Source: Chthoniobacterales bacterium
GTDB taxonomy: Bacteria > Verrucomicrobiota > Verrucomicrobiia > Chthoniobacterales > UBA10450
DNA length: 8,874 nt
Direction: 5' to 3'
Assembly (NCBI GenBank): GCA_013694945.1
Contig: JACDBM010000079.1
Span: 1 to 8,874, forward strand
The notes below the pieces were generated by a model, which saw only the letters and a list, made by a program, of their open reading frames with translations, searched no databases and was not told where the DNA came from. The translations under genes and the position numbers were made by a program. Positions 1-7,551 of the stretch are shown in pieces. Positions within the stretch are counted from its first letter, which is position 1, and each line of letters starts with the position of its first letter.

Positions 1-1
1 A

Positions 2-970
2 CGGAGGGATCTGGCGAAGCGCGGCAGCTACGGGAACCGCGGCAATGAGATCGTGACCTACATCGTCGATCGCAACATCAACTACACCAACGTCTGCAAC
101 GTTTACTGCAAGTTCTGCGCGTTCTACCGGACAGAGAAGGATGACGACCATTACGTGCTCACGCCAGCACAGCTCGACGAAAAGCTCGATGAGCTGAGCG
201 CCGCCGGCGGCGTGCAAATCTTGATGCAGGGCGGGCATCATCCGAGGCTGTCCTTCGAATGGTATCTCGAGCTGCTCGGCCATATCCGCGGAAAGTATCC
301 CCACATCAATATCCACGGATTCAGCCCACCGGAGTTTCAGCATTTTGCCGGCACCTTCAAGATGCCGTTGCGCCAGGTAATTACCGCGTTCAAAGCCGCC
401 GGGCTCGGCTCCATTCCGGGCGGCGGAGGCGAAATCCTGGTCGACCGGGTGCGGGAGCGCATCTCTCCTCTCAAATGCAACTCGGGCCAGTGGCTGGAGG
501 TGATGCAAATCGCGCATGAGGAAGGCTTGAAGTCGAGCGCCACGATGATGTTCGGCCACGTTGAGACGGTGGAGGATCGGATTGAGCATCTCCTCCGGCT
601 GCGGAATCAGCAGGACGCGTCGGGCGGCTTTACGGCGTTCATCTGTTGGACTTTTCAGCCCGAGAACACCGTCCTAAAAGTCAGCCAACGTGCCGGGGTC
701 GCCGAGTATCTGCGCATGCAAGCGCTGGCGCGTGTTTTTCTCGACAATTTCCCGAATGTGCAGAGTTCGTGGGTGACCCAGGGGCCGGACATCGGGCAGG
801 TGGCGTTGCGATATGGCGCCAACGACTTCGGCTCGGTCATGATGGAGGAAAATGTGGTAAGCAGCGCGGGCACGACGTTTCGCCTGGACGCGGCGCAAAT
901 CGAAACGCTTATTCGCGATGCCGGGTACGAGCCTCGTCGCCGGAATAATTGGTACGAGCTCTTGAATTAG
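2..970 (+). CDS. mqnC: Cyclic dehypoxanthinyl futalosine synthase MqnC, 5'-truncated by window edge
   Basis: Radical SAM enzyme of the futalosine (alternative) menaquinone pathway. By family knowledge it cyclises dehypoxanthine futalosine in the cytoplasm using a [4Fe-4S] cluster and S-adenosylmethionine. Seen: the cluster motif CNVYCKFCAFYR (CxxxCxxC) directly after VDRNINYTNV, then ILMQGGHHP, GFSPPE, a GGGGEILVDRVRERISP segment and ATMMFGHVET. The QGG and FSPPE segments fit MqnC better than the related MqnE. The frame is open to base 2, and the residues before the GTG at 53 (KRGSYGNRGNEIV) read as coding, so that GTG lies inside the conserved core and is not the start. The family is usually about 350-380 residues; 322 codons are visible here, so roughly the first 30-50 are missing. 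It ends in TAG, 131 bp before bamA, with no obvious functional link to its neighbour. Confidence 0.93.
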   Translation, partial: RRDLAKRGSYGNRGNEIVTYIVDRNINYTNVCNVYCKFCAFYRTEKDDDHYVLTPAQLDEKLDELSAAGGVQILMQGGHHPRLSFEWYLELLGHIRGKYPHINIHGFSPPEFQHFAGTFKMPLRQVITAFKAAGLGSIPGGGGEILVDRVRERISPLKCNSGQWLEVMQIAHEEGLKSSATMMFGHVETVEDRIEHLLRLRNQQDASGGFTAFICWTFQPENTVLKVSQRAGVAEYLRMQALARVFLDNFPNVQSSWVTQGPDIGQVALRYGANDFGSVMMEENVVSSAGTTFRLDAAQIETLIRDAGYEPRRRNNWYELLN

Positions 971-1101
971 GATTCGGCGGTGCGTTCTTCTTCGCCGCGA
1001 GTTCTTGCCGGCCTAATTCCCGCCTTGACGATTCCCTGCTCCTTACGAACTAATACGGGCTTCATCCGAGCCGGTTCGGGGTCGGTCTCAGATTTTATTC
1101 T

Positions 1102-3408
1102 ATGAATTATTTCGTTGGTTTGTTCCGCAGCTTCGCATTCGCGATCGTGTTTGCGTTCCTGTCCGTGCTTGTCCCCGCGCCGACGGCGCAGGCGCAAGGC
1201 GTAAAGATCCAGTCGATCGAGATCCAATATACCGGCCCCGAAACCCTCAGCCGCGAGCGAATCCTGGCGCAAATGCGGACCGCCGTCGGACAGACCTACT
1301 CGGATGCGATCGCGGAGCAGGACATCCGCAATCTCTACGCAACGGGCCAGGTGCAGAACGTGCGAATTTTTGGCCAGGAACAAGGTGACGGCGTCAGGGT
1401 GGTCGTGGCGATCCAAACCAGAGGCGTTGTGAATGAGATCGAAATTGACGGCGCGACGCGGATTTCCGCACGGTCGCTGCGCAGAAAGATCAAGGTTAAG
1501 GTCAACTCGCCCCTGGATGAAGATGCGCTCGGCAAGGGGCAGCAGGACATCATCGACGCCTATCGGGCGAAGGGGTTCAATGACGTGGACGTGCAGTATC
1601 GCGTCGATACGGATCGGGTGCGCGGCACTTCGCGCGTCGTTTACACCATCAACGAAGGGCCCAAGGGGGCGATCAGTCGCATTCGTTTCCAGGGAAATAA
1701 TGCCTTCAGCGACCGCGTTCTGCGCAAACAGATGAAGACCAAGGGGAAGACGATTCTGGCCTTCGTCGACAAGTCAGGACGCTTGGATGAAGCGCAGTTG
1801 CAGCAGGACATCGATGCGCTGCGAGAATGGTATCAGGACCACGGCTATATCGATGTGGAGATTCCCGAAGTACGCCGGGAACGCATGAACGATCGGATGA
1901 TTCTGGTTATCCCGATTTCGGAAGGGCCGAAGTATTTCGTGGGCCGGATTGTGGTCAACGGGGCGAAGACCACCACGCCGGAAAAGGTGCGCGCGCTCAT
2001 GAAGCTGAAAGAAGGCAGCGTTTATTCGCCGAAGGTCATCCGCGAAGATGCCAAGAGGATCGCGGACGCCTATGGCGGTGGAGGCTTTGTCGACCTGGCG
2101 ATCCAACCGCAGGGGACGCCGAGCGGTCCAAACCGGATCGACGTCACTTTAAACATCGAGGAGGGCAACCGCTCTTTTGTGCAGCGGATCAACATCACGG
2201 GCAACACCCGCACGAAAGACAAAGTCCTCCGCCGTGAAGTGCTGATTGCACCGGGCGACCTCTACAGCACCACCCGCGTCGAGACGAGCAAGAAGCGCCT
2301 CGATAATCTTGGCTATTTCTCTCGGGTTGAGACCTATCCCGAGGAGACTGGCGTTCCCGGGCGCAAGGATCTGACGGTGCAAGTAGAAGAGAAACGGACG
2401 GGCTCTCTCAACTTTGGCGCTGGCTTTAGCACAATCGATAGCATTGTCGGCTTCGTCGAAGTGACACAGGGAAATTTCGACCTTCTGAACTGGCCAACCT
2501 TTACCGGAGCCGGCCAGAAGTTCCGGATGCGAATCCAGTATGGCTCGAGGCGCAAAGACGTCGTCATTGCGCTCACCGAGCCGTATTTTCTGGACCGCCG
2601 TCTGTCGCTCGGCGGGGAATTATTCTATCGCGAGGCCAACTTTCTCAGCTCCGTCTACGACCAAAGGAACTATGGGTTTTCGATCGTGACTCGGAAAGCG
2701 ATTGGGCGTTTTATGTCCGCCAGCCTAGAGTATCGGCTTGAGGAAATCGAAATTTTCAATGTCAATCGGGATGTTTCCGAGCAGATCGGCCTTGAGGAGG
2801 GCTCGAGCACGAAAAGTCAGGTTACCACCAGCCTGGTCTTCGACACGCGCGACAATCCGTTCCTGACACGCCGTGGGCAACGCTTCGTCCTGACGCCGTT
2901 CGTCTCCGGCGGTTTCCTCGGAGGCAGCACGCAGATTTTCGGAGTTGATCTGGAAGGCTCCCAATACTTCCTCCTGCCTTACGACCTCATCTTACTGTTA
3001 AATGCGCGCATCGCCGCGGTGAATACCTGGGGCAGCGGAGACCGCGTGCCGATCTACGACCGTCTTTTTCTTGGCGGCTCCAACGACTTGCGCGGGTTCG
3101 ATTTTCGTGACGTCGGCCCAAAGGATAAGAACGGTGAACCGCTCGGCGGCAAGACACTGGCCCGTGCAACGGTCGAATTAACCTTTCCCATCATCGAGAA
3201 GGTGCGTGGAGCAGTCTTTACCGACATTGGCTTTGTGGAACCCAAGGCCTTCAACGCCGGCGGCCGGCCTGCCTCAGACGTTGGTCTTGGACTCCGGCTC
3301 GATCTGCCGATCGGACCGCTGCGCCTGGATTACGGCTACCCCATCCAGACCGGTGGCAATAACAAGCGCTCTGGCAAATTCAACTTCAACGTGGGATATC
3401 AGTTTTGA
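1102..3408 (+). CDS. bamA: Outer membrane protein assembly factor BamA (Omp85 family)
   Basis: Central subunit of the BAM complex, which folds and inserts beta-barrel proteins into the outer membrane. The 768-residue protein has a signal peptide (residues 1-31, cleavage likely after AQA) and about five POTRA domains over residues 34-435; recognisable ends and starts include GVVNEIEIDGATRIS, ISRIRFQGNNAFS and FVQRINITGNTRT. A 16-strand barrel follows to the C terminus. Barrel hallmarks are the loop-6 motif LGGSNDLRGFDFRDVGPKD, where the usual VRGF reads LRGF, and a last strand FNFNVGYQF ending in an aromatic residue, the BAM-recognised beta signal. Length is close to the usual 750-850. The ATG at 1102 begins a complete signal peptide; no Shine-Dalgarno sequence precedes it. 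A skp-like gene follows after 54 bp, the common bamA-skp arrangement, so co-transcription is likely. Confidence 0.96.
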   Translation: MNYFVGLFRSFAFAIVFAFLSVLVPAPTAQAQGVKIQSIEIQYTGPETLSRERILAQMRTAVGQTYSDAIAEQDIRNLYATGQVQNVRIFGQEQGDGVRVVVAIQTRGVVNEIEIDGATRISARSLRRKIKVKVNSPLDEDALGKGQQDIIDAYRAKGFNDVDVQYRVDTDRVRGTSRVVYTINEGPKGAISRIRFQGNNAFSDRVLRKQMKTKGKTILAFVDKSGRLDEAQLQQDIDALREWYQDHGYIDVEIPEVRRERMNDRMILVIPISEGPKYFVGRIVVNGAKTTTPEKVRALMKLKEGSVYSPKVIREDAKRIADAYGGGGFVDLAIQPQGTPSGPNRIDVTLNIEEGNRSFVQRINITGNTRTKDKVLRREVLIAPGDLYSTTRVETSKKRLDNLGYFSRVETYPEETGVPGRKDLTVQVEEKRTGSLNFGAGFSTIDSIVGFVEVTQGNFDLLNWPTFTGAGQKFRMRIQYGSRRKDVVIALTEPYFLDRRLSLGGELFYREANFLSSVYDQRNYGFSIVTRKAIGRFMSASLEYRLEEIEIFNVNRDVSEQIGLEEGSSTKSQVTTSLVFDTRDNPFLTRRGQRFVLTPFVSGGFLGGSTQIFGVDLEGSQYFLLPYDLILLLNARIAAVNTWGSGDRVPIYDRLFLGGSNDLRGFDFRDVGPKDKNGEPLGGKTLARATVELTFPIIEKVRGAVFTDIGFVEPKAFNAGGRPASDVGLGLRLDLPIGPLRLDYGYPIQTGGNNKRSGKFNFNVGYQF

Positions 3409-3462
3409 ACAATCAGGTTTGCCTGTAGTCTATACCGTCTCCTATCCCTTCTTAGCATTTGT

Positions 3463-4107
3463 ATGAAGAAACTCCTTACCGCCGCTCTCCTTGCCTTGCT
3501 CGCCTCTCCGATTTCAGGTTTTGCTCAGGGGGCTTTGAAAATCGGAACCGTCGACATGAATCGAGCTTTCAAGGAATACAACAAGACAAAGGATGCCGAA
3601 ACAAGGATCAACGAGGCGAAGACTGCGGCGAAAAAGGAATATGACGATCGCGCCGAATCCTACAAGAAGGCGCTTGATGAGATCAACAAACTGAATCAAC
3701 AGCTCGAGGCGCCGGCTTTGAGCGCCGACGCGAAGAGCGCAAAGGCGAAAGAACGCGACGAGAAGATTGCATCGATCAAAAGCATGGAACGCGAGATTAA
3801 CGAGTTCCGCCAGACTCGCGAGCGCCAGTTGCAGGAACAAGCCCTTCGCATGCGTGAAGGCATTGTGAAGGAAATCACTGACATCGTGATCGACAGAGTG
3901 AAGGCAAACAATCTCGACCTCGTTTTCGACAAATCCGGCAATAGCCTCAACGGGGTCCCGCTCCTAATGTATTCCCGCGATACAGTTGAGTTCACGAATG
4001 ATATCGTGACAGCGTTGAATAAGCCGGGGCGTGCCGCCGACGCACCCGCCGCGGCCAGTCCCGCAGCCAGCGCGTCCTCCACTCCTGCCAAACCGACGAA
4101 GCCGTAA
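3463..4107 (+). CDS. skp: Skp/OmpH-family periplasmic chaperone
   Basis: Predicted periplasmic chaperone that holds unfolded outer membrane proteins on their way to BamA. Seen: a signal peptide (residues 1-21, cleavage likely after GFA), the OmpH-type opening strand LKIGTVDMNRAFKEYNKTK, a long charged helical region (about residues 45-150) that would form the tentacle-like coiled coil, and the closing strand segment NNLDLVFDKSGNSLNGVPLLMYS. The protein has 214 residues against roughly 160-170 for classical Skp. Much of the excess is a low-complexity Ala/Pro/Ser/Thr tail from about residue 190 (RAADAPAAASPAASASS), unlikely to be part of the fold. It lies 54 bp after bamA with no clear terminator between them, supporting a shared transcript. 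No Shine-Dalgarno sequence is visible before the ATG. The family call is firm; the symbol is by homology of fold and context. Confidence 0.9.
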   Translation: MKKLLTAALLALLASPISGFAQGALKIGTVDMNRAFKEYNKTKDAETRINEAKTAAKKEYDDRAESYKKALDEINKLNQQLEAPALSADAKSAKAKERDEKIASIKSMEREINEFRQTRERQLQEQALRMREGIVKEITDIVIDRVKANNLDLVFDKSGNSLNGVPLLMYSRDTVEFTNDIVTALNKPGRAADAPAAASPAASASSTPAKPTKP

Positions 4108-4133
4108 GCGGCTTTCTATTCCAAGAGAATACC

Positions 4134-4158
4134 CGCGGCGTACCGCGTCTGTATTTTT
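4134..4158 (+). terminator. Weak terminator-like hairpin after skp
   Basis: CGCGG (4134-4138) pairs with CCGCG (4143-4147) across a CGTA loop and is followed by a T-rich stretch with five consecutive T (4154-4158). The stem is short and the T-run begins 6 bases after it, so this could be an attenuating site or chance. It lies in the 113-bp gap between skp and the DUF3108 gene; nothing else recognisable is in that gap. Confidence 0.3.
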
Positions 4159-4220
4159 ACTGAATCGCGCAAGGTCCAGCTGCTCCGAGCGACAAGAGGT
4201 GATTCGCCTCCTAGCAGTAC

Positions 4221-5042
4221 ATGGCCTTTCTTTCCTCGCGGTTTTGTTCGTTCATCCTTAGCGGCCTCAGCTTGCTCGCGACGGCTTCTCCGATAGTCGG
4301 CGATTGGGAGAATTCCGTTCGACCTTTTGCGCGTGGTGCATTCCCCGATCTCAAATCGGTCCGGGTGCAGTATGGATTCGGCTGGAATGGCCTCACGGCC
4401 GCAACTGCCGACCTCCGCCTGCTGAGAACGCCTGACGACCACTTTAAGGTCGAAGCAAACGGGCACACGACCGGCCTCGCCAAGAGCTTGTGGAATTTCG
4501 AGGCCAAACATGTCGGCATTGTGGAAGCGCAAACACTCCGCCCGGTCCAAGTCTCGGAAACAGAGACCGTTCGTTCGAAGAAATGGGACTCAGAACTGAA
4601 CTACACCGCAGAAGGAGTGATCAGCCAGCGCCGCGAGCAGCGTGGCTCGTCGGTGAAGTCAAAGACGCGAGAGTTTAAGTTTCCGAGTGTCCAGAGTCTC
4701 GACTCCGCTTTGCTTTATCTGAGATCACAGCCGCTCCAGGACGGTGCCGTCGAACGCATAGTGGTTTACCCGTCCACCGCCGCATATCTCACGACCCTGA
4801 CTGTGCTCGGACGGGAGCGGATCACCATCGCGACGGGAGATTACGACGCGATCAAATTGGACGTGAAGCTGAGAAAGGTCGGCAAAAAACGCGAACTGTT
4901 GCCGCACAAGAAATTCCGGAAGGCTACGGTCTGGCTGTCCGATGATCCAAACCGGCTCATCCTCCGAATTGAAGCACAGATCTTCATCGGGACGGTTTTC
5001 GCGGAACTGCAGTCGGTGCAATTCGAGAACAAAACGCCTTAG
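4221..5042 (+). CDS. Secreted DUF3108-family protein
   Basis: Uncharacterised 273-residue exported protein. An N-terminal hydrophobic segment (about residues 3-23, SRFCSFILSGLSLLATASP) looks like a signal peptide and lacks a lipobox, so a periplasmic location is likely. The rest matches the DUF3108 pattern as I recall it: an early strand pair (VRVQYGFGWNGLTAATADL), a central SLDSALLYLRSQPLQDG segment, and a C-terminal GDYDAIKLDVKL ... VWLSDDPNRLILRIEAQIFIGTVFAEL segment. The family is predicted to be mostly beta and has no established biochemical function. The ATG at 4221 is three codons after an in-frame TAG, so it is the earliest possible ATG. An AAGAGGTG sequence lies about 19 bases upstream, too far for normal ribosome binding. 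Its place after bamA-skp hints at an envelope role, which is inference only. It ends 36 bp from the convergent gene on the other strand. Confidence 0.75.
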   Translation: MAFLSSRFCSFILSGLSLLATASPIVGDWENSVRPFARGAFPDLKSVRVQYGFGWNGLTAATADLRLLRTPDDHFKVEANGHTTGLAKSLWNFEAKHVGIVEAQTLRPVQVSETETVRSKKWDSELNYTAEGVISQRREQRGSSVKSKTREFKFPSVQSLDSALLYLRSQPLQDGAVERIVVYPSTAAYLTTLTVLGRERITIATGDYDAIKLDVKLRKVGKKRELLPHKKFRKATVWLSDDPNRLILRIEAQIFIGTVFAELQSVQFENKTP

Positions 5043-5062
5043 CGCGAGGCCGCTTCCTCGCG
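5043..5062. terminator. Hairpin between convergent genes, probable bidirectional terminator
   Basis: A perfect 7-bp inverted repeat, CGCGAGG (5043-5049) and CCTCGCG (5056-5062), with a 6-base loop fills most of the 36-bp gap between the stop codons of the DUF3108 gene and the peptidoglycan-binding gene. Read on the minus strand it is followed by a modest T-rich stretch (GCGTTTTGTTC); on the plus strand there is no T-tract. Position and symmetry suggest it ends transcription from both sides, more convincingly from the right. Confidence 0.5.
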
Positions 5063-5078
5063 TGTGGTCGGTGGCCCG

Positions 5079-5849
5079 TCAACGCGGGATGTAGATGCGT
5101 TCTCCTCGCGGGTCGATGAATCGCGGACGCTGAATGCTCCGGCGGGGGGCCGTAACTCCGGGCGCTTCCTGACGTGGCAACAATCCCAAGGCAGCGAGCG
5201 TCTCCATGTCCAGGCGGCCGGTTGGTTCGATGCCGAAACGGGACTGGTAGGCGCGAACCGCGAATTCTGTTCCCGGCCCATAGACGCCGTCGATTCCGCT
5301 GCGGTAATAACCGTGCCGCGCGAGGAGAGTTTGCGCACTGAGAACGACTCGCGTTTGCAGCTCAGGGGGCGCCATTTCGTAGGGCGTGCCTTGGAACAGC
5401 GCACGCGGATTCTGAGGCTGGAACACCGAAGGGTGCTCCGGCCGCAGGGACGAGTCGGGTGTTCCGAATTCATCCTCCGGGCCCGCAATCGACGGTTCCT
5501 GGATCTCAGGTGAACGGTCGTCACGCAAGTCCGAAGACTCGGGTGGCGGCCTGGATGGCGGCCGCGCCGGAGTGGCCGCGGGTGTGGCCCGCGCGGATGG
5601 CGGGGCACTCTTCAAGCCTAGCGATTTCTGCGTCTCTGCATTCAATTCGCCGGTGATCTGCAAACCATTCCGAATCTGGTATCGCCGGATCGCCGCCGTC
5701 GTCTCCGCGTCCTTGGCCCCGGTGATCTCACCATAGTAGAAGCCCTGCTCTTTCAGCGTCTGCTGGACCGATGAAATCGTCGAATCTGCGCGCACTGCCG
5801 AAACTCCAAACGCGCAGAAGGCAGCGAGGAGAATGGCGGTTGCTCTCAT
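5079..5849 (-). CDS. Secreted protein with two peptidoglycan-binding (PG_binding_1) domains
   Basis: Predicted exported 256-residue cell-wall-binding protein. Seen: a signal peptide (residues 1-21, cleavage likely after VRA), a first PG_binding_1 repeat (about 24-79, with SVQQTLKEQGFYYGEITG and the closing ELNAETQKSLGL), a Pro/Ala/Ser-rich linker (about 80-160), and a second repeat (about 166-225, with AQTLLARHGYYRSGIDGVYG, AVRAYQSRFGIEPTG and LDMETLAALGL). Both repeats have the usual three-helix pattern in which a long helix precedes Gly-Tyr-Tyr-x-G/S and a terminal L-A/T-x-L-G-L. No catalytic domain is visible, so it likely anchors to or senses peptidoglycan; substrate and partner are unknown. 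The ATG at 5849 starts a sound signal peptide, but no Shine-Dalgarno sequence precedes it. It lies 113 bp downstream of prcA on the same strand and may be read through from the proteasome operon or have its own promoter. Confidence 0.8.
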   Translation of the reverse strand: MRATAILLAAFCAFGVSAVRADSTISSVQQTLKEQGFYYGEITGAKDAETTAAIRRYQIRNGLQITGELNAETQKSLGLKSAPPSARATPAATPARPPSRPPPESSDLRDDRSPEIQEPSIAGPEDEFGTPDSSLRPEHPSVFQPQNPRALFQGTPYEMAPPELQTRVVLSAQTLLARHGYYRSGIDGVYGPGTEFAVRAYQSRFGIEPTGRLDMETLAALGLLPRQEAPGVTAPRRSIQRPRFIDPRGERIYIPR

Positions 5850-5962
5850 GGCGAGTTGTCGTCTTTTGGACGTTCTTGAAGGCTGCTCTATTCAGGATCG
5901 CCGCTCTAGAGAAACTCCTGATGTGAACCTGCGTCGCGTCCGAACTGCTCGCGATATCGCTG

Positions 5963-6736
5963 TTAATTTAAAGGCCTTATCTCTTCCTCCGTAAGCGGCC
6001 GATAACGGATCGCAACCGTTGCGTTGCGCTCCAGGATCGTGGCCTCAACTCCAATGGTTGTAAGCTGATTTTTTCGTTCAGCAGCGATCGCCTCATTGCC
6101 TGGCAGCTCACGCGCACCATCCTCGCCCAAGGCCATGTGCCCGACGATCCATGCGTTCAGCGTTACATCCAAAGCTTCCTGCAGAGTCGCGCCAGACTTA
6201 TGCTCCTGTTTCAGGTAGGATTCCATAAGTTCGGTCGAAACACGGGTTCCGCTAAGCACACCAAAGTCCTGCTGCGTTTCAGAAAATGTAGCGCCGTTCG
6301 TCGCGATCGCGCCATCGTAGTCAACCCGCAAAAAAAGATCATCCTCCGGTCTCTCCCCGATCTCTGCGAAGAGCATGCGCGCCAGGTACGGGGCGCCATA
6401 GATTTGCTCGAATGCTGCTTTCAAGACCGGGCTCAGCGAGTAGTAGGCGAGTCGCCGCAGTGAAACATCCGCCGCCGATCGCGTGAAGCCTTCCGTGCTC
6501 GCCAGTTCAATCGCGGCCATCCGCAGCCGCTCAATATCTCCGGGGTGGCCAATGGCTCCCATGGCCACCCGGTCGTAGATTTCGAAAAGTTTCTGGCGCG
6601 TCCGGCCGAGCGTCAAAAACAAGATCCCTTCGCGGTATCCTACTGCCGCAATCGGGCTGCCGCCCGCGAGCTGCGCTTCGATGTACTCGCGCCGGTTTGC
6701 CACCGCCTCGACCCAGCGATACGGTTCTTCGATCAA
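5963..6736 (-). CDS. prcA: 20S proteasome alpha subunit PrcA
   Basis: Alpha-ring subunit of a bacterial 20S proteasome. Seven copies form each outer ring, gate the pore and dock the hexameric ATPase. Identification rests on the layout shared with actinobacterial PrcA: an N-terminal helix (YRWVEAVANRREYIEAQL), the first strands (SPIAAVGYREGILFLTLG), LFEIYDRVAMGAIGHPGDIERLR (about residues 50-72), a long helix ending in ARMLFAEIG, and the strand pair DDLFLRVDYDGAIATNG. There is no N-terminal catalytic Thr, as expected for alpha. Length 257 is normal. The start is TTG, overlapping the prcB stop as TTGA and preceded by AGAAGGG at a 6-base distance, which supports this start. It is the last gene of the modifier-prcB-prcA operon. 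No pafA follows; the next gene on this strand encodes a peptidoglycan-binding protein. Confidence 0.88.
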   Translation of the reverse strand: MIEEPYRWVEAVANRREYIEAQLAGGSPIAAVGYREGILFLTLGRTRQKLFEIYDRVAMGAIGHPGDIERLRMAAIELASTEGFTRSAADVSLRRLAYYSLSPVLKAAFEQIYGAPYLARMLFAEIGERPEDDLFLRVDYDGAIATNGATFSETQQDFGVLSGTRVSTELMESYLKQEHKSGATLQEALDVTLNAWIVGHMALGEDGARELPGNEAIAAERKNQLTTIGVEATILERNATVAIRYRPLTEEEIRPLN

Positions 6737-7551
6737 GCCACACCCTTCTTGAACAATGCCGCGATCTGCTTGTCCGCGAGGGTCGTAATTCCTTTGCTCG
6801 AGACGATCTTTATCACCGGGAAAATCCTGGCGTTGCGATCCACGCCGCCCGTGGCCGTGTCCGACTCGGCGGCCGTGTCCAGCGCGCGCAATGCGACTGT
6901 CACCGCCTCATCTTCGTTCAGTTTCAGCAGCGGCTTCTTCCCCCAATTGTTCTCGTAATAAAGAATGCCCCGGACGGCGGGGGAACCGGATCCCGTCGCC
7001 GCGTAATCCGTCACCTCAAAGTTTGCGCCCATCGCGTCATAGAAATAAAGCCGCGCCGCCGGATCCGCGCCGGGATCGTGCGTCGCGAAAATCGGCACCA
7101 CCATTCCAACGCCCTGCATCACAAAACCGAAATTGTCGCGAAGGAGCTTCGAGAGCGCGCGCACTTTCCCGTCCACACTCATTTCCTGAAGCTGAGTGCG
7201 TCGAAAGAATTGGAACGAATGCTCCAGCACACGCGCCATTTCCCAGGCTGTCGCTGGCACGCCCGCAATCGCCATGATCGAGTGACGATCAATTTCCAGC
7301 ACCTTATCCGCGCGATCATAAACGACCGTGTTCCCCGCCGTCGCGCGACGATCGCCCGCGACGAGGACACCGCCTTGGAACTTAAAGGCGAGGATCGTCG
7401 TCGCTTGTGTCTGTGCTGGCGCGCCGAAATTCCCAGCGCTGGACGGGAAACCCGGTGCCGCCGCCAGTAGACCCTTGCGACGCAACAACCCCGCGAAATC
7501 AATAACGCCGTCCGCGGGGCTTTCGGCGAGCGCCACGATGGGCGATTCCAT
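6733..7551 (-). CDS. prcB: 20S proteasome beta subunit PrcB
   Basis: Catalytic inner-ring subunit of a bacterial proteasome, an N-terminal-nucleophile threonine protease made as a precursor. Residues 1-50 form a propeptide; the mature chain should begin at Thr51 in QTQA-TTILAFKFQGG. Counting from Thr51 as Thr1, Asp17 is D67 (AGDRRATAGN) and Lys33 is K83 (ADKVLEID), so the full Thr/Asp/Lys triad is present. Further family marks are IAGVPATAWEMARVLE, NFGFVMQGVGMVVPIFA, the TGSGS loop (about 186-190) and ESDTATGG near residue 235, all matching actinobacterial PrcB. The residue before the scissile bond is Ala rather than the usual Gly. The ATG at 7551 shares one base with the stop of the upstream modifier gene (TAATG), so the two are probably translationally coupled. 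It overlaps prcA by 4 bases. Confidence 0.94.
   Translation of the reverse strand: MESPIVALAESPADGVIDFAGLLRRKGLLAAAPGFPSSAGNFGAPAQTQATTILAFKFQGGVLVAGDRRATAGNTVVYDRADKVLEIDRHSIMAIAGVPATAWEMARVLEHSFQFFRRTQLQEMSVDGKVRALSKLLRDNFGFVMQGVGMVVPIFATHDPGADPAARLYFYDAMGANFEVTDYAATGSGSPAVRGILYYENNWGKKPLLKLNEDEAVTVALRALDTAAESDTATGGVDRNARIFPVIKIVSSKGITTLADKQIAALFKKGVA
6743..6749 (-). promoter_or_regulatory. Ribosome binding site deciding the TTG start of prcA
   Basis: AGAAGGG on the minus strand lies inside the last codons of prcB (encoding Lys-Lys-Gly) and ends 6 bases before the TTG at 6736. It is the clearest Shine-Dalgarno-like sequence in the window and favours the TTG over internal starts. With the 4-base stop/start overlap it points to translational coupling of prcA to prcB. 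Confidence 0.6.

Noticed and set aside
53..970. GTG at 53 as the start of mqnC
   Set aside because: It lies within the conserved TYIVDRNINYTN core, and the frame is open and coding-like back to the window edge; the true start is outside the window.
1025..1056. TTGACG ... TAATAC as a bamA promoter
   Set aside because: The spacing is 20 bases, and the hexamer at 17 bases (AACTAA) is a poor -10, so it is not strong enough to annotate.
967..1416. 149-codon minus-strand open frame over the start of bamA
   Set aside because: Shadow of the bamA signal peptide and POTRA region; charged, low-complexity translation without domain features.
5039..5608. 189-codon minus-strand open frame overlapping the peptidoglycan-binding gene
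   Set aside because: Arg/Pro-rich out-of-frame reading of the same strand; the alternative frame has a signal peptide and two recognisable domains.
5951..5960. 10-bp palindrome GCGATATCGC just after the prcA stop
   Set aside because: Short, without a loop or T-tract, and palindromes of this size are common; no basis to call it a terminator or operator.
6697..7470. 257-codon plus-strand open frame
   Set aside because: It is antisense to prcB, which has an intact catalytic triad; the translation is Arg/His-rich with no recognisable domain, as expected for a shadow frame in GC-rich DNA.
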